Shown here: positions 38,344 to 52,278 of the stretch, one piece after another
Layout: the number at the start of each line of letters is the position of its first letter
Position numbering within the stretch: the first letter of the stretch is position 1
Source: Circinella minor
Lineage: Eukaryota; Mucoromycota; Mucoromycetes; Mucorales; Lichtheimiaceae
Assembly: GCA_016758965.1 (NCBI GenBank)
Contig: JAEPRB010000015.1
Location: forward strand, 286,699 to 350,698
Length of the DNA stretch: 64,000 bases
Reading direction: 5' to 3'
Program-made: the position numbers and the translations under genes
The notes under the pieces: model-generated
Told to the model about the DNA's origin: nothing
Seen by the model: the letters and a program-made list of their open reading frames with translations, nothing else
Database searches by the model: none

Positions 38344-38804
38344 TTTGTTATTGGTTTAAAAGTCAAAAAAAAAAAAAAAAGAAAGAGTGTTCGGGTTTTG
38401 TAGGTAGATAGAAACGGCAAAAAGCAAAAAATAAAAAGCATATGCTTAAAAGGGAGTTGCCATCAAATTACTCCGAAGCTATATACACACACAAAACTCT
38501 TTCTCCTTTTCTGTTCGGTTCAACATTCAACTTTCTTTAGACAACACACAAAAAAAAAAAAAAAAAAAAGATTAAATAATTAATAATAATAATAATAATA
38601 ATAACGGGTAAAATTTCATTATAAATGGGAGACAAAAAAAAAAAAATGAATGTGTTGGGTTGTGGGAGTGTGATAATCGTTTTTAGTCGAAAGTTTTTTT
38701 TTTTTTTTTTTTTTCTTTTTTTTTTTTAGGTAATAATAGTTAAAGGAGGAGGAGAATAAGAAGAAATAATAGTTGGAAAACAAAAATAATAAGATATAAT
38801 GTTA
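38344..38804. other. Spacer between the GPI-type protein end and the Tubby start
   Basis: About 460 bases with an (ATA)n run near 38580-38605 and long poly-A/poly-T runs at 38551-38569 and 38694-38714. It likely contains the Tubby promoter. No gene seen. Confidence 0.5.
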
Positions 38805-39353
38805 TTAAGCAACGAAATAGAATAAGGAAATCGCAGCCAAAGCAATCAACAATAAGTTATTAGGCAATGTCAATGCACCAGCGTTATAATGCAATCGTAC
38901 AGGACGCGATTTAAGATTCAAGGATTCAAAGAAATGAGTATTGGCAATGGTTGTCACGTCTAAATAAAACATGTCTACAGCTTCGTCCACGTCCTCACCG
39001 TCGTCATTTTTAACCTTATGTGTCAAGTCACCAGGAACAGTCCAATCGTATGTAGCTGAAAGTGTAAAGTTGATTTGAACTCCTGTCGAGTTACCACCCT
39101 CGATAGGGTGATCTTTACAAACGTTTTGAAGTAAATAGCGTCTACCGCTATCTTGCCAAAGGTTAATTTCGAGTGAATAGTTGCCGGTGCCTACGTTTTG
39201 ATATTCGTATTCAATCGTGATATGGTCGCCTGGAGTGACGGTAGAGTTGAATTCAGGTGTTTTGACTGCAGGTCCAACTTGTGCCCATGCATGATGACAT
39301 GAAACAACAATCAATAATATCGCGAAAATGAAGGAAGGGTATTGAGATAACAT
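38805..39353 (-). CDS. Secreted GPI-type glycoprotein, possible Kre9/KNH-like domain
   Basis: Intact single-exon gene of 182 aa. Residues 1-24 are a classic signal peptide ending HHAWA. The mature part has several N-glycosylation sequons (NST, NYS, NFT) and a beta-sandwich-like pattern (PGDHITIEYEYQNVGTGNYS, then YDWTVPGDLTHKV). The WxVP segment resembles the Ser/Thr-rich GPI-anchored (Kre9/KNH-type) domain of fungal wall proteins. The last 20 residues are hydrophobic (NNLLLIALAAISLFYFVA) with no charged tail, fitting a GPI signal. It is probably a cell-surface or wall protein. The domain call is tentative; the secretion and anchor signals are clear. Confidence 0.75.
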   Translation of the reverse strand: MLSQYPSFIFAILLIVVSCHHAWAQVGPAVKTPEFNSTVTPGDHITIEYEYQNVGTGNYSLEINLWQDSGRRYLLQNVCKDHPIEGGNSTGVQINFTLSATYDWTVPGDLTHKVKNDDGEDVDEAVDMFYLDVTTIANTHFFESLNLKSRPVRLHYNAGALTLPNNLLLIALAAISLFYFVA

Positions 39354-39950
39354 CTTTTTTTTTCTTTGTCGTTGATGATGATATGGAGTAAAAAAAAAAA
39401 AAAAAGCAAGGAGAAAGGAATTGGTCGAAAAAAAAAAGGAAAGAAAAAAAAAAAAAGAAGGATAGAAAAAAAAGAGAGAAGAAGAAGAAGAACAGTGTGA
39501 AAATGAGGATAGTATTATGAATTACAGATGTATTAAGAAAAAAAAATCTGTTGGGCGAAGCGCGTGGGGGATTCAATGTTTCACCAGAGCATTTGAGGAA
39601 GAGCTGTCTATTTTTGAAAAGCTGGGAAAGACATATGAAAGATATTGATCCAATCTCAAGGACCATTTGTCTCGATCGTTCTTCATTGATCTATTTGGCT
39701 GTTGCTAAGCAACCTTATTTTTTTTTTTTTTTGTATATGAAATCATCATTATTATTATTTCACTTTTTTCTTTCTCTTGAAAACAACGAATAAATAAAGA
39801 TGTTCCCATTAAAATATCAAGAGTAACCATGGTAATATAATAAAGGTAAGACAATCCTTACTGTTTTTAATTATTCAAAATATTAGTCTCCGCGCAGTAA
39901 TAAATCATAAGCTTTTTAAAACTAAAAAACGAAAAATACATAAATCCCTC

Positions 39951-39988
<38 letters not shown>

Positions 39989-41788
39989 CCCCTAGTTAAA
40001 TATATATAATAATGTTTTATTAATGAACAGGTCTTTAATCTCTGTGGGAATGAACATAAAAATATATTGTTATATCAAGTAAAGTATATTTTAGCATAGT
40101 AATTGAAGATATTTGTTATTTATGTGTGTAGATCACCAAAAAAAAAAAAAAAAAAAAATATGTTTCTTGACTAAAAAATACTTCATAATCGGTATTCAAA
40201 TATTTAAGGTAAACTAAGTCAAAATAAGAGTATGTGTGTGACAGAAATTTGAATTGATTTTCCTTTCAAAGCATTATAAATTATTTTGAAGTAATACATA
40301 TAGAAACCAGTCAATTTGAAAAAGTAAAAAAACATGGTCTAAGTTTTGGAATCATGTCAAAAATAGAAATCTTTACATGCGCTTTCAATGTGACACAGCG
40401 AACGCAAAAAAAAAAGAAAAAAGAATAGAGCTTTTAAACTCTATTCCTTCACACACACACATTTGTAAACTTTTAATATTATAAAAAGAGAACCCAACTA
40501 AATGGTAATGCATATTATGTGTGTTATTTTTAAAAAAAAGTCGGTTGAAGCTTTTTCTTATATTTGTGTTTTTCCTTTTTATCTCACTTTGAAAAGAGCT
40601 TTGTATATAATCACATCAATGAATAGTATCTTTCTATACAGTAATCAACTTTGATATACTCGTTATGTAGAAGCAGTATTTAATATCGACATGCGCGCAT
40701 GATTTGAAATCTTTTTATATAAAATGAAGGAAGGGATGGGGACTTAATTTATATATTTGGATGGAGTAGTACATAAGAAGGCATAAAGTTAGTGACGATC
40801 ACATTTGAGATAACGCAAAACCCCCCTCCCATCATATATACCTCAAAAGTCATATAAAGCTTATTCCAACGATCTATCTCTCAACACTTAATAATAGTTA
40901 CCCAGTAACTTGGTAACATGGAAAGATATTCAAGTGAGAGAGATTCAAGTCATTGTTTAAAAACTTGCATATCGTCCATGAATCCCTATAGAGATATATG
41001 ATTATTATTTCTATTTGAATCAGATAATAATAGAAACTATCAGCAATGGCACAAAAACTAGAAGCATTAAACAATCCATCATTTTAAAATCGTACTGCAA
41101 ATTGAAAAGAAACGCATACTAACAAAGACCCAAAGTATTCAAAAATACGTACGTTGTATTTTTATTTACAAAAAAAAAAATAATCCAAAACTAACATTCA
41201 ACATATCTACTATTACAGCAGTAAACATACAACACATGGAAATATAATTGCGCTGATTCTTGGCAAAGTCTTTTTAATCTTGTTGTACGTAAAAACGCAA
41301 AATATAAATTCGACCTGCTCCCACCTTTCCGTGTTTTATAGTGATATGAACCATATGATTCCAAATAGACGATAGGTATAACAGAATGTAGTGTAATTTA
41401 ATTATCTATTTTTTTTTCGCCACTAAATACATAATAATCGAACTCATTCATGTTAATCCCATCCTTACATACCTAATTCAACACGATATTCTATGTCGTC
41501 CGACATTTATCCACAACAAAAAAAAAAACCCCCCGTATGTCATTATATCAATGTAATACTTGAACTTGATAACAACAAAGAAATTAGAACGTATTTGAAA
41601 TGATGTGGATTAAAGTAAATCTATTATTATTATTATTATTATTATTCCTATTATTATTATTATTTTTCGATGTGCTATCTTATATTATATACATATCGTT
41701 ACTGATGCCGTTGTTAACGTATCTGTGTGCATGATTTCTTTTTTTTACTCTTTTTGTTAAATGCTGTTATTTACAGAATTCAATTGAT
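39354..41788. other. Intergenic region between Tom20 and the GPI-type protein
   Basis: About 2.4 kb. It contains the probable promoter of the 38.8-39.4 kb gene, a (CA)n microsatellite (39953-39984), poly-A near 40138-40158 and an (ATT)n run near 41622-41660. No gene seen. Confidence 0.5.
39953..39984. repeat. (CA)n microsatellite
   Basis: About 16 uninterrupted CA units. Confidence 0.95.
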
Positions 41789-42709
41789 TTATTCGATCGG
41801 GATTTCTTCAGATCCTGCTGCTTCAGTAGCTGTTGTTTGTGCGCCACCGGCTGCTTCAGCGGCTTGTTGCTAATTAGACCCAAAAAAAAAAAAAAAAAAG
41901 ATATTCATGATTTATATTAGCTCCGGGGTGAGAATGACAATAATAATAACGTGGACAACACGTAAAAAAAAAACAATAATTGTACATACTTCAATAGAAA
42001 GAACGTTGACAATCACTTGAAGCACAGCTTCAGGAATTGTCTTTTGATAAATTCCCAAAAGTTCCATGGGTGCAGGGTAAACCTTGAGAGCCTTGTAAAA
42101 TGGCAATACAGCTTCATTATAATAAGCTTCACCTATTTGATTCCAAGAGAGAAAAAAAAAAAAAAGAAGACATTCATTCATGTTTAATATGTATATACAA
42201 TTGACAACTTGTAGATCCACTCTCCATAATAATTTTCATTCACTTGATAATATCCATTATTCCCTCCTTAGTTTTTTTTTTTACCTTGAGCACACAAAGT
42301 TTCACCAGCAGAAACTTGTGCCATGAAATACTTTTCTCTTTCTTCAGGTGATGTAGGATATTCTTCTTGAGCAGCTGCAATAATAACGGATTCAATCAAT
42401 TTGATGGTATCAGCTTGACCTGTTTCCTTTTGCTCCTTGGCAGCCTTAGCAGCTTCTTTACGCGCTTTCTCTATATTAAAAATAACATGGTGGATGGATA
42501 ATAATATGCTGATAAGTAATTTTTTTTTTTTTTTTACATGTGTGAGAAATAGAAATAAATAGTGTGATTAAAAAAAAAAAAAAAAACATACTTAAATTTT
42601 TGCGGAATTGAGGATCACTACGACGTTGACGATCGAAATAGATAATATATCCAAGACCCAAGGTGGCAATAGCACCTGCAGTCAAAAGGGCTACAGTTTG
42701 TGTTTTCAT
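41789..42709 (-). CDS. tom20: Tom20 mitochondrial import receptor
   Basis: Four exons (42709-42592, 42470-42285, 42132-41990, 41869-41789) encode 175 aa, normal for Tom20. The N-terminus is the membrane anchor (VALLTAGAIATLGLGYIIYF) followed by basic DRQRRSDPQFRKNL. The Lys/Ala-rich linker (KKARKEAAKAAKEQKETGQ) leads to the receptor domain: a TPR-like helix pair with YFMAQVSAGETLCA, YYNEAVLPFYKALKVYP and the tail region IPEAVLQVIVNVLS. An acidic Ala/Glu tail ends the protein. Tom20 sits in the outer mitochondrial membrane and recognises presequences of imported proteins. The start is fixed by the anchor immediately downstream. Confidence 0.93.
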
Positions 42710-44093
42710 GTTATGTTTGTTCGAAGAAAGAAAAGAGAGAAACGAAAAAAAAAAAAAAAAAATTATTATTTTGGGCCCTGTTGTGCGGCAACAACAAAAA
42801 AAATAAACTCAGCATGAACTTACCAAAAGTCAAAAAAAAGTTTGCATGGTATTTTTGTACTACCCATCAAAAAAATAATTAATTATCTGCTGGTTTTTTT
42901 TTTTTTTTTTTATACTGTACCTAAATGTTTAGATAAAATAAATATACTCATCAGAGTAATAGAAAAAGTGGCGTGAATCAAAATAATAGCAAGTTCGACG
43001 AATTAATTAAAAAAAAAAAACATTCGTTTTGATATTCAAAAGAATGAGAACGACACTATAATATGGATAATATTATGACGACTTAAAAACTATGTTATTT
43101 TAAAAATTGGGGTGTCGAAATCATAGAATTCAGATAATTTTTTTTCCTCTCTCTAGTTTGTATAACAATGAAATATAATTTCATTCAATTAACCATCTGC
43201 TATAAAACTTACAAAGAATTACAAAATAGTTGTAAAAAGTACCTATCGAAATTTCACCTACTTTTAATGAATAGTAGTATCCCGATCAATATTTAATATA
43301 GCGTTTTGTTGCTTATTTGTCTAGTAATGAATACTGATTGCCATACCTGCAGTTATGAAAAATAAAAATAAAAAAAATACAGTGATTACTCATTAGACTA
43401 GTACTTTGCTATACCAGTAATATCTCTCAAATGTTTTCTACATACTACTTTTTAGTAAACTACCAAGTATCTGCCTGGTGAACTTTCCCAGATATTTACC
43501 GGATTTATAATAATAATATTACTTTTTATTTTTGTATTGGTAAAATAATCAATAATACGAGTTTGCTTAAATGTTATCTTTGTTTCAATTGATTAATCCG
43601 TTTGCCGCATCAAATAACAATCTTTGTCTTCAAGATAAAGCCTTTCAACACCTTGTTGATAATAGTGTTTCTCTTTTTTTTTTTTTTTTCCTTTCTCATT
43701 TACCTGCTTCTTTCTTATAACTTTGTCGTGTACTTATGTAGTTCATTACCATTAAATATGTAATAATGTCATATGTTGTTGTTGATACAACTCTCAATTG
43801 TACTCAATTATTCAACTACTAACCATGATCTATATTAATATACAATAAATTTGACTGTATTAATTAAAGAAAGTTTTCATCTTTTTTTATGAATAAAATG
43901 TCAATACGTAAAATAATAAAAGAAAGCAGACTTGTGTTTATAGGATGTTAAAAATCATAATTAATAAAAAGTAATTTCAATAAAATTCATAAAATGACTA
44001 AAACCGTGCTATATATTTTTATTTTTTAACTAACTTTTGAAGATGATTTATGTGTCATTATTAATAGACAGAAGGAAAAAAAAAAAACTAATT
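42710..44093. other. Intergenic region between the oxygenase gene and Tom20
   Basis: About 1.4 kb of AT-rich DNA with poly-A/T tracts (42747-42762, 42894-42911, 43675-43689). Likely Tom20 promoter and oxygenase 3' UTR. No gene seen. Confidence 0.5.
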
Positions 44094-45581
44094 TTACAGA
44101 TTATTATTTTTTTCTAATGATTTTTGATAACGATACTTCAAATAATTATCTGAAGTCAATTCAATAATATCATTAGGTACATCTTCACTAACAGGACGTT
44201 CTTTGGGAATGATTGGACTAGGCATATCAATGAGCTTAACTCCACTTTCAGGTTGTACAAAATAGGCAATTGAATAACGATCTTTTTTTTCTTGTTCAGA
44301 TGTAAAAATGACACGATGATAGGCACTGTGAAGTAATCCATGGGTCATTACAGTTAACATTCCAGCGACATTAACTACATACGTATATATAAAATAAAAG
44401 AATGTATATTTTTATATATTTAATAGAAGACTTGATTGATTTTTAATGGATGAGACGTCGATTGGATAAAAATATACGTAGAAATAATAAAAACTAACCT
44501 ATAACAGCATTCTCAATAATGGGTACAGGAATCCATTTATTTGAATCTTTTAATTTCATTTCCAAACCAGGAACATCTTTTTGAAAAAGTAAAGTAATAG
44601 TACCAAAATCAGTATGTTCACCTGCTTGAAGTTCATTTTTATGTTTTGATGCATCACCACGTGGATATCGTTGAAATCTTAATACACCCGGTATAAGAGG
44701 TTGATCATATCGATGTCTTTGTCCAAACCAATCCGTATTATCTTCTTCTGTTTGTTGATTTGGAAGCTATATATTTAATATATAGGTTATTAAGCAAGTA
44801 CTTAGAGTAGTGAATGTCTTTCATATTTTACCTTTAGTTCAATCGAGAGAAGTTTCAATATTTGTAAAGACAAAGCATGTAAATCCTAAGTATCCAATCG
44901 TTTTAATCAATAGGACATATTATATGTATAACTCTTATTATTATTACCTTTGAAAATTTTTCAATATCATTTTTATATTCTAAAAATGGAATTGGCATTA
45001 AATGACTTGGATTTGTATTTTCTCGGAAAGGTATAAAATCATAAAGTCTACGTATATATATAAAATTTAGTTAAAATTGTGATGCATTTCTACAACGTAA
45101 ACAAGTTTTCTTTATTTACTCCTTGTGATCCGGTGTATCTTGTTCTTCATAATCCGATCTAAAATAGAAAATATTTTTATACATAAGTTATGAGATTTTA
45201 CCAATTAAAAAAAATAAATCCTTCTTATTTATTACCTTTGTGAATAAAGTTCAAGATATCCTTCATATTTTTCACCTTTTAAAAATTCCTTTTTCTTTTC
45301 TTCAGGTAACTCAAAAAAAGCTTTACTCTAAATATATATATATATATATGAGTCCCTCTTCCTTTTTTTTACGTACGTACGTACGTATCCCATTAAATTC
45401 TTTATTATTACGTACGTACCAAATCAAATCCTTGTGCAATTTGTAATGAATCAATAGAATGATTAATGATATAAAATAATCCAAATTTTTTACATGCATC
45501 AAAAACTTGTTGAGCAATAATATTTTCTCTTGTATCAAAATCAGAAAAATCAATTATTGGTATAATGGTTGAAACAGTCAT
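44094..45581 (-). CDS. 2-oxoglutarate/Fe(II)-dependent oxygenase, isopenicillin-N-synthase-like family
   Basis: Seven exons: 45581-45420, 45327-45236, 45158-45120, 45047-44948, 44885-44832, 44766-44499 and 44374-44094, giving 331 aa, the usual family length. The N-terminal non-haem dioxygenase region is recognisable (TIIPIIDFSDFD, CKKFGLFYIINH, FFELPEEKKKEFL). The catalytic jelly roll has the iron ligands His and Asp in EHTDFGTITLLFQ and the distal His in HSAYHRVIF. The 2-oxoglutarate-binding Arg lies in DRYSIAYFVQP. The substrate cannot be told from sequence; family members hydroxylate or desaturate small molecules. It faces Gpi1/PIG-Q head to head across about 500 bases, so the two may share a promoter. 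Confidence 0.9.
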
Positions 45582-46085
45582 TTTTTTTTTTTTTTAGGAT
45601 GGTTGTTATGAATTAAGTAGTGTATAAAAAAGAAAAAGAAAAGTGAAAAGTGAAAAACCATTTATCATACAGATTTAAATAATACATGTATGATTATTAT
45701 TGTTTCAGCCCTACATTTATGCATATGTGTTGTCATATGACATAGGATACATCAGCTACGTACAAATTACAAGGAGCATAAGAAGAGAGATTATTGATTA
45801 TAAAAACCTGTGACTTGAATTATTACTAAAGTAGACCATGTAGATGTTTATATCTTTATAAAGAACAAAAGATAACAAAGTAAGAAATCATTACTTTATT
45901 GATGAACCATTACAGCTTAAAAAAAAAGAGAGAAACTGTTCTATAACACACACTCTTGATGATTTAAGCTTGTGTGTGATCGACATAAAGCAAACATTTC
46001 AATATCCGATTTGCTTTATTTTAACTTAAGGGAAACCCTCAAAAATGTGTGGTGTTCCTAATTCTTTTTTTGAACCCATAGTTTC
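45582..46085. promoter_or_regulatory. Head-to-head promoter region of the oxygenase and Gpi1 genes
   Basis: The 504 bases between two divergent start codons. It is AT-rich with a poly-A run next to the oxygenase start (minus strand) and no gene of its own. Sharing of control elements is inferred from geometry alone. Confidence 0.5.
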
Positions 46086-49000
46086 ATGTCAAAACGCGAT
46101 GCATTTAAATTATTTTGGCCCTCACATATTTCTTCAAGAAAAACAAAACGTCCTGGTTTTTTAGTAGGATGGCATACAGATTCAACAACCATGTGTGTTG
46201 CTGCTATTATCGGTGATATTGAGGTAAAAAAAAAAAGAGAACCCGTGTTTGGTTATTCACAATGTAATATCAATCTACGTGATTGAAAAAGAAAAAAAAA
46301 AAAAAAACAATTAAATATATTTATTTTATTTTTTATAGTTGAAAGATTTACAACAAATTCTTTCCGAGTTTTGTGCATCTGGTGAATTCTCGGAATTTAC
46401 ACATATTAATAGAGTATGTAAAGCACCACCCAAGATCTTGGGTATATTGTTACAGGATGCCAATGATTCACCTCAACTACAACTTGATAATAAACATGAC
46501 GATCACGGTATAGTTTTTTTTTTTTTTTTGTTAATAATTTACTCTATATCAATGAACTAAAAATTTAATTATATATAGAAAACTATCCATGGGTCACTAT
46601 CATCATGGATGATGCTTACGTTCCTATACCAGTGTATGTTGGACGAATCAAGAATATATATATATATAAAGAGAGAGAGAAAAAGAGTTTACTTTTATTA
46701 AAAAATAAATATGTATTTTATAGATCATTATATCAAAATAATAATGAATATCCTGTCAACTCATATGAAGTCATTTTTTATCAACAACCCAATCCAAAAC
46801 ATTTACAATTCCTCGCATTAAATCCATTGGATTTAGATATATCACCTAAAGAACCACCCAAAGATAAAGATGGAAAAGAAATTATTACCAAAAATAATTT
46901 AAATAAAATTCTTGATTATAGTATAACAATGGTTGGAGATCAAGATACAGAAACGAATGAATTATTATCTGCATTAGTTCAGGTAATAATAATAATAATA
47001 ATAATAAAAGAAGAGGAGTTATATATATTTTTTTACTATATGGAATCATTGAATTCATTTTTTTTTTATATATAGATTAATTCATCTTATTATCTTGAAA
47101 AAGGAATTGAAAAATCTATTTTAGAAAAAAAAAGACAACAACAAAATGATACGAGACATTTGAAAATAATAACACGATGGATATTAAAAATGTTATTATG
47201 GCCTATGTGGATGATTGGATATGGTTTAAAAAAAATAGCTTTAGGACCATTAAAATGTTTTTTATTTGGTTTCTTATTTTTGGCAGATATTACTTTACAT
47301 ATTGTTAATATACGATTACCTAAATTTATATTAAATGCTGTTGCATTAAAAGATTTATCTACTGCTGGTAAAAAAAAAAAAAAAAAAACTATTATGGGAA
47401 TAATGGTATTTATTCTATGTTTTATTTTATGTCATTCTAGGTCAGCAGATTGATTTACGACTTCAACAACTTTATTTCTGGCCAAAACAGTATTCTATGT
47501 TAAGAAGAAGGAATTGGGCTAATACAGCTGAAACACGAGCTTATTATATAAGGTAATATATATATATATATATTGAAAATAAATAAAATAGATTTTAATA
47601 TATTAGATAATATAGTTTTTATAATAGTATGTGGTTAGTAGCAAATGATATTATTATTGGTCTCGCTTTTGGTTCATTTTTGACAACAAATCGATATATT
47701 ATGTCTTATTTATTACACAAAATATTACATGTAAGTATTTGAATCTTTTTTCTTTTTAAATAAAAAAGTTATTAGGTTGTTCTAAGTAACATATATATAT
47801 ATATATATTAGGAATATACTGTGGAATCACTTCAATCAATGATGCTTTGGTTTTTAGAATCACCAGCTGGTTTAAAACTTAATCATGAATTAGGAAGCTT
47901 TTTAAGTGAATTATTTTTATGGCTTATTCGTTTATGGACAGGTAGAAAAAAAAAGAAAAATAAAAAGAAAAATATATATATACTTAAAAAATCTTTTGGT
48001 TATAGGTTGTATGCAAGCTATTAAACCATTTACACCTCAAATTATTCATATTATCGGACTTTCTGGAATATTTGGTGTATCAATGATTATTTCATTATTA
48101 TCCGATTTTTTAGCATTTATGACTTTACATGTTTATTGTTTTTATATGGTAGCAGCACGTATTTTTAATTGGCAACTTATTACTTTATATTCATTATTTA
48201 ATCTTTTCAGAGGTAAATGATTCTCTTTTTTTACGGGGGGGTTTTTTTTTATATCCATGATATTAATTTTTTAATTTTTTTTAATAGGAAAAAAACGAAA
48301 TATGTTACGAAATCGTATTGATGCTTGTGATTATGATTTAGATCAATTATTATTAGGAACTTGTTTATTCACATTATTGACTTTTTTATTTCCAACTGTT
48401 CTTATCTATTATGTCACATTTGCTTTGGTAAATAATAATAATAAAAAAGGTATTCCATACATAATTTCTCAAACTAATATCTTTTTTTTTAGGGACGTGT
48501 GGGAGTGATTTTTTTACAAGCCATTATGGAAACACTTCTTGCATTTTTTAATCATTTTCCATTATTTGCTATCATGTTACGAATAAAAGATCCAGATCGT
48601 CTTCCAGGTAAGTTAAAGGATTGACAGGTTTGCATTTTTTGATTAAAGAATGGAAATTAATATATGAGGTTCTAAATTAGGCGGTTTAAGATTTGATATA
48701 TTTGAACATGATTATTTTTTAAAACGACATCATCGTTTAAAATATACATTCCAACGATTTTATGGTATTAAAAATCGATCTACTGACAAACCTTCTTCTC
48801 TCCGTCGATCCTCTATTCATCAAAGATCACGTCATCAACGTAAAAAATCTGTTCGATTCAAGAGTCCAAAATCAAGACATGAAGTTGTACCAAACAAGAA
48901 CCCGAAACGTGTTTTTGATAGTCGTCGAGGAACCTATTTGTGGATGTGGGTAAGTAAATATATACTATTTTACTTAATTTTCAAATGACTAACTTATCAC

Positions 49001-49601
49001 ACCTTACACGGACGAAAAAAAAAAAACCAGAATTCACCTATTCCATTTAGTGCCATATTTTTTCAATACATGTTGTTATGGAAACGATTAAGTGCCCATT
49101 ATTTTTCTGCTTATTATTTTAAATGTTTTTTATATGGTGAACCTATAAAACCCATACCTAAATTACAGGTAAGATAAAGTTTACGATTCTATTGTGTGTG
49201 TGTGTTTTTTAAAAAAAAAAAAGTTTAAATGCTAAAATATTTTACTTTTCAGTATCCCATGCTACCAGAACGAAGGTAAACAAATCAGCACATGGCAAAT
49301 TATTATTATTATTATTGGGGGGGGTGGGAGAGAAAGAGAGAGAAACGAGGTGAGGAAAGAAAGAAACAACATTTATTTATTTTTTTAACCTTTTAGTGTA
49401 ACCCGTGTATGTGTGTATGTGTGTGTGTTTTTCTTTTTTTACTGACGAATATATATATTTCTTTGTCTGTGCAGAGTTTCATTAGATGCAGGATGGAACT
49501 TATTAAAATTTAGTTTTTCCAATTCCTCAATAAATACAACAACGACAACGACGGCATCTATATCAACTTCAGTAACATCAACATCAACGAACGAAAGATG
49601 A
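46086..49601 (+). CDS. gpi1: Gpi1/PIG-Q subunit of GPI N-acetylglucosaminyltransferase
   Basis: Fifteen exons encode 758 aa: 46086-46223, 46339-46507, 46579-46633, 46724-46982, 47076-47367, 47441-47552, 47628-47730, 47812-47941, 48006-48212, 48288-48427, 48493-48607, 48681-48949, 49031-49168, 49253-49275 and 49475-49601. The N-terminal half is soluble ([20 protein letters not shown]). The C-terminal half is a multi-pass membrane domain with Gpi1-family signatures: [63 protein letters not shown] and [20 protein letters not shown], then FHFP-like and [12 protein letters not shown]. Gpi1 works at the ER in the first step of GPI-anchor synthesis, stabilising the GlcNAc transferase complex. The tail is a Thr/Ser-rich stretch of low complexity. 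A further upstream exon cannot be excluded. Confidence 0.9.
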
Positions 49602-50276
49602 TGGATTGTATAAAAAAAAAAAAAGTATAAAAATAAATATCTAATGAAAAAAAAAAAATGTAATATAAATAATAATAAATCATGTCTTTGCCATGTTAAA
49701 ATGTAATGACCCATCATTACATACATACAAACATACATACGTGTTTATATTTGTTATAATCCCAAAATTAGTATTTAACTTTAAAAAAAAGAAGGTAGTC
49801 CGCATGACCTTTATTGAAAAAAAAAAAAAAATGTTAACTCTGGTTTCTTTATTTTTTATTTTTGTTTTTTATTTGTATAGAAAATGTGAAAATATTTACA
49901 AAGAACATAAAAAAAAAAAAAGAGAGGAAGGTTGTGCGTATGAAAATGGGAACAAGTATATTAAAAAGCATAAAGGAACATTTTGAAGTTTGAGGAAGGG
50001 GGGAGGAGGGCGAGGAGGAAATAAAAAGAAGAGAGTAGGGGAAATTGGAATACACATACATTTTTTTTTTTTTTTTTTTGGAAAAAAATCATTAAGATTA
50101 TTATTATTAAAGGGAAAAAAACCTATAACATAATTTTTTTTTTCTCGTAACTTGGGTGTATATAATTTAAAGAAACGGTTGTTGTTGTTGTTGTTGTTTT
50201 TTTTTTTTTAGCGAAAAGAAAAAGAAAAAGGAAAAGACGTATACTTTTTGTTGTTTGTCTTTTTTTTTTTTTTTTT
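49602..50276. other. Convergent spacer between Gpi1 and proline dehydrogenase
   Basis: About 675 bases between two stop codons. Rich in poly-A and poly-T runs (for example 50060-50079 and 50260-50279), consistent with two 3' UTRs facing each other. No gene seen. Confidence 0.6.
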
Positions 50277-52247
50277 TTAAACGGTATTAGCTGTTGTTTG
50301 AGTAGCTGAATCATTAGATACTACATCGACTTCAGCTGATGTTGTATTGGTAGTACCATCGGATGAAGTGGTTGATTGAGAAGTCATTGTTTTGGGTCTT
50401 ACAACAACAGCTTTTCCAGCCCAACGATCTTTTAATTCTTGCCAAATTAAACTACATTCTTTGTTGACACCACCAAGCATAGTAGAATTTTCTTGAGCAC
50501 GACGTAACAAATAAGGCATCACTTCATCAATTTTTCCATAAGGAAGATATTTATAAGTGGAATACCCATTTTTGCCTAATGTATAAGAAAGTTGATCTTG
50601 CATACCATAAAGTTGACCAAAATGAACGACACCTGAACGTGGAAGTACATTGTGATGTTCCATTTCCTTTATCGTAAGCATGACAGATTCACGGTTATGA
50701 CTCGCAACCATGAATACGACAGGTGCACTTGTAGATGAAAGGGGTTCACCTGTTGCTTCTTGACGTTCACGAAGTTTGTCAAGAAGGAATCGAACACCGT
50801 TGTTGTAAGAATCATGGGTATCTTCCAACGTGTCCTGAATAGGAGAAGGATAACCAAGTTGAGCAGCTCGCTAAATAAATAAAATGATTTTTTTTATTCG
50901 TAAACGATTAAACAAGTATGAAGCTTCTTTTTTTAAGTTTACCTTTCGTTCCATAACCATATAGGCTCCTCGAACAAGTTTAGCTGCAAAACCAAAATTT
51001 TCACGTTTAGCACGTTCAACATCTCGTTCAAGTTTCTTTTGAGCTGCTTTAGTATACATTTGATCTATAGTTAGAAAAAAAAGAAAAGACAAATTGTTAT
51101 ATATAATTAGGATATAAGTAAAGTGAGAGGGGAAAACAACATTCTAAAATAGAAACATAAAAATAATTTTACATGTATTATAAACAGTGGGTGTATGTTC
51201 TTTATCATCTCGACGATTATATTTTTCTTGAAGATTCATTGCTACATGATCAATAGCTTCTTGAAAATAAGATTGTTCTGCATCCACCATAATACCCACA
51301 TGTTTATCATGAGCCATACTACATACTATTTCCAAACGATTGACCATACGATCATAAGCTTCAAGTTCTTCTGGTGTCAATGGTGTATTTTCACGATTAT
51401 ACTCATTCGTAGACCACCAAACATCACGATTTTCCCCTTGTAAATCAAACAATTGAGCCGTTTCAATACGATCTAATGTATCAATACGAGACAAAATTTC
51501 CTGACGATGTTTTTCTTGAGTTTCTGAATGGACGGGTGGAAGTACATATTGAACCATTTGTTCCAAACCTTCCGCATCAATTTTACCATCCCCTCGTTGC
51601 CATGCATCAAAAGCTTGATCCATTTGAACCAAGACTTGATTTAATCGTAAAAGTAATTCTGGAGGTGCAAAAGCAGTTACTTTGACAGCAGCAAATGCAC
51701 CAAATGTATCACCACAATGTTCACGACCTTTAGCAGCCGTACGTAAACATTCTTTAATCATTTCCACAGTAACATCCGCACGATGTTCTTGATGTGGATA
51801 ATAGCCTTGTGTTTTGGGTGGTTTTTTAGCATCCAAGTGTAAATCGGCTTCAACACTTAAATCAAGAATAACATTGATGCCCGACTGAGCCAATCGTTCC
51901 ATACAATGAGCACATTCGTCTGGGGTTTCACCTCCACAGAAATGATCAAAAACAGTACGTTTGATAATCCAAAAGAGAGGTCCCTGGAGATGAAGTGATT
52001 CAGCAATACTAATCATATGAGGAGCCATATCGACCAAAATGGGGACTGAACAAAGACCATACACCAATAAAGCAAGTAATAATTCTTCATTCGATTTAGC
52101 TCGCATGGCTACACGACTTTCATCATCCGTCAATTCGGCAATCGTACCAGAAGGTGTTGAAGAACTAAATGCAGAAATGGGTAAGACGGATAACTTGTTT
52201 TCGGCTTCAGCATAACACACTTTTAAAAAAGAAAGTATATCTATTTT

Positions 52248-52278
<31 letters not shown>

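Noticed and set aside
49693..49986. 97-codon ORF 3' of Gpi1
   Set aside because: Built of poly-A lysine runs in the 3' UTR region between convergent genes.
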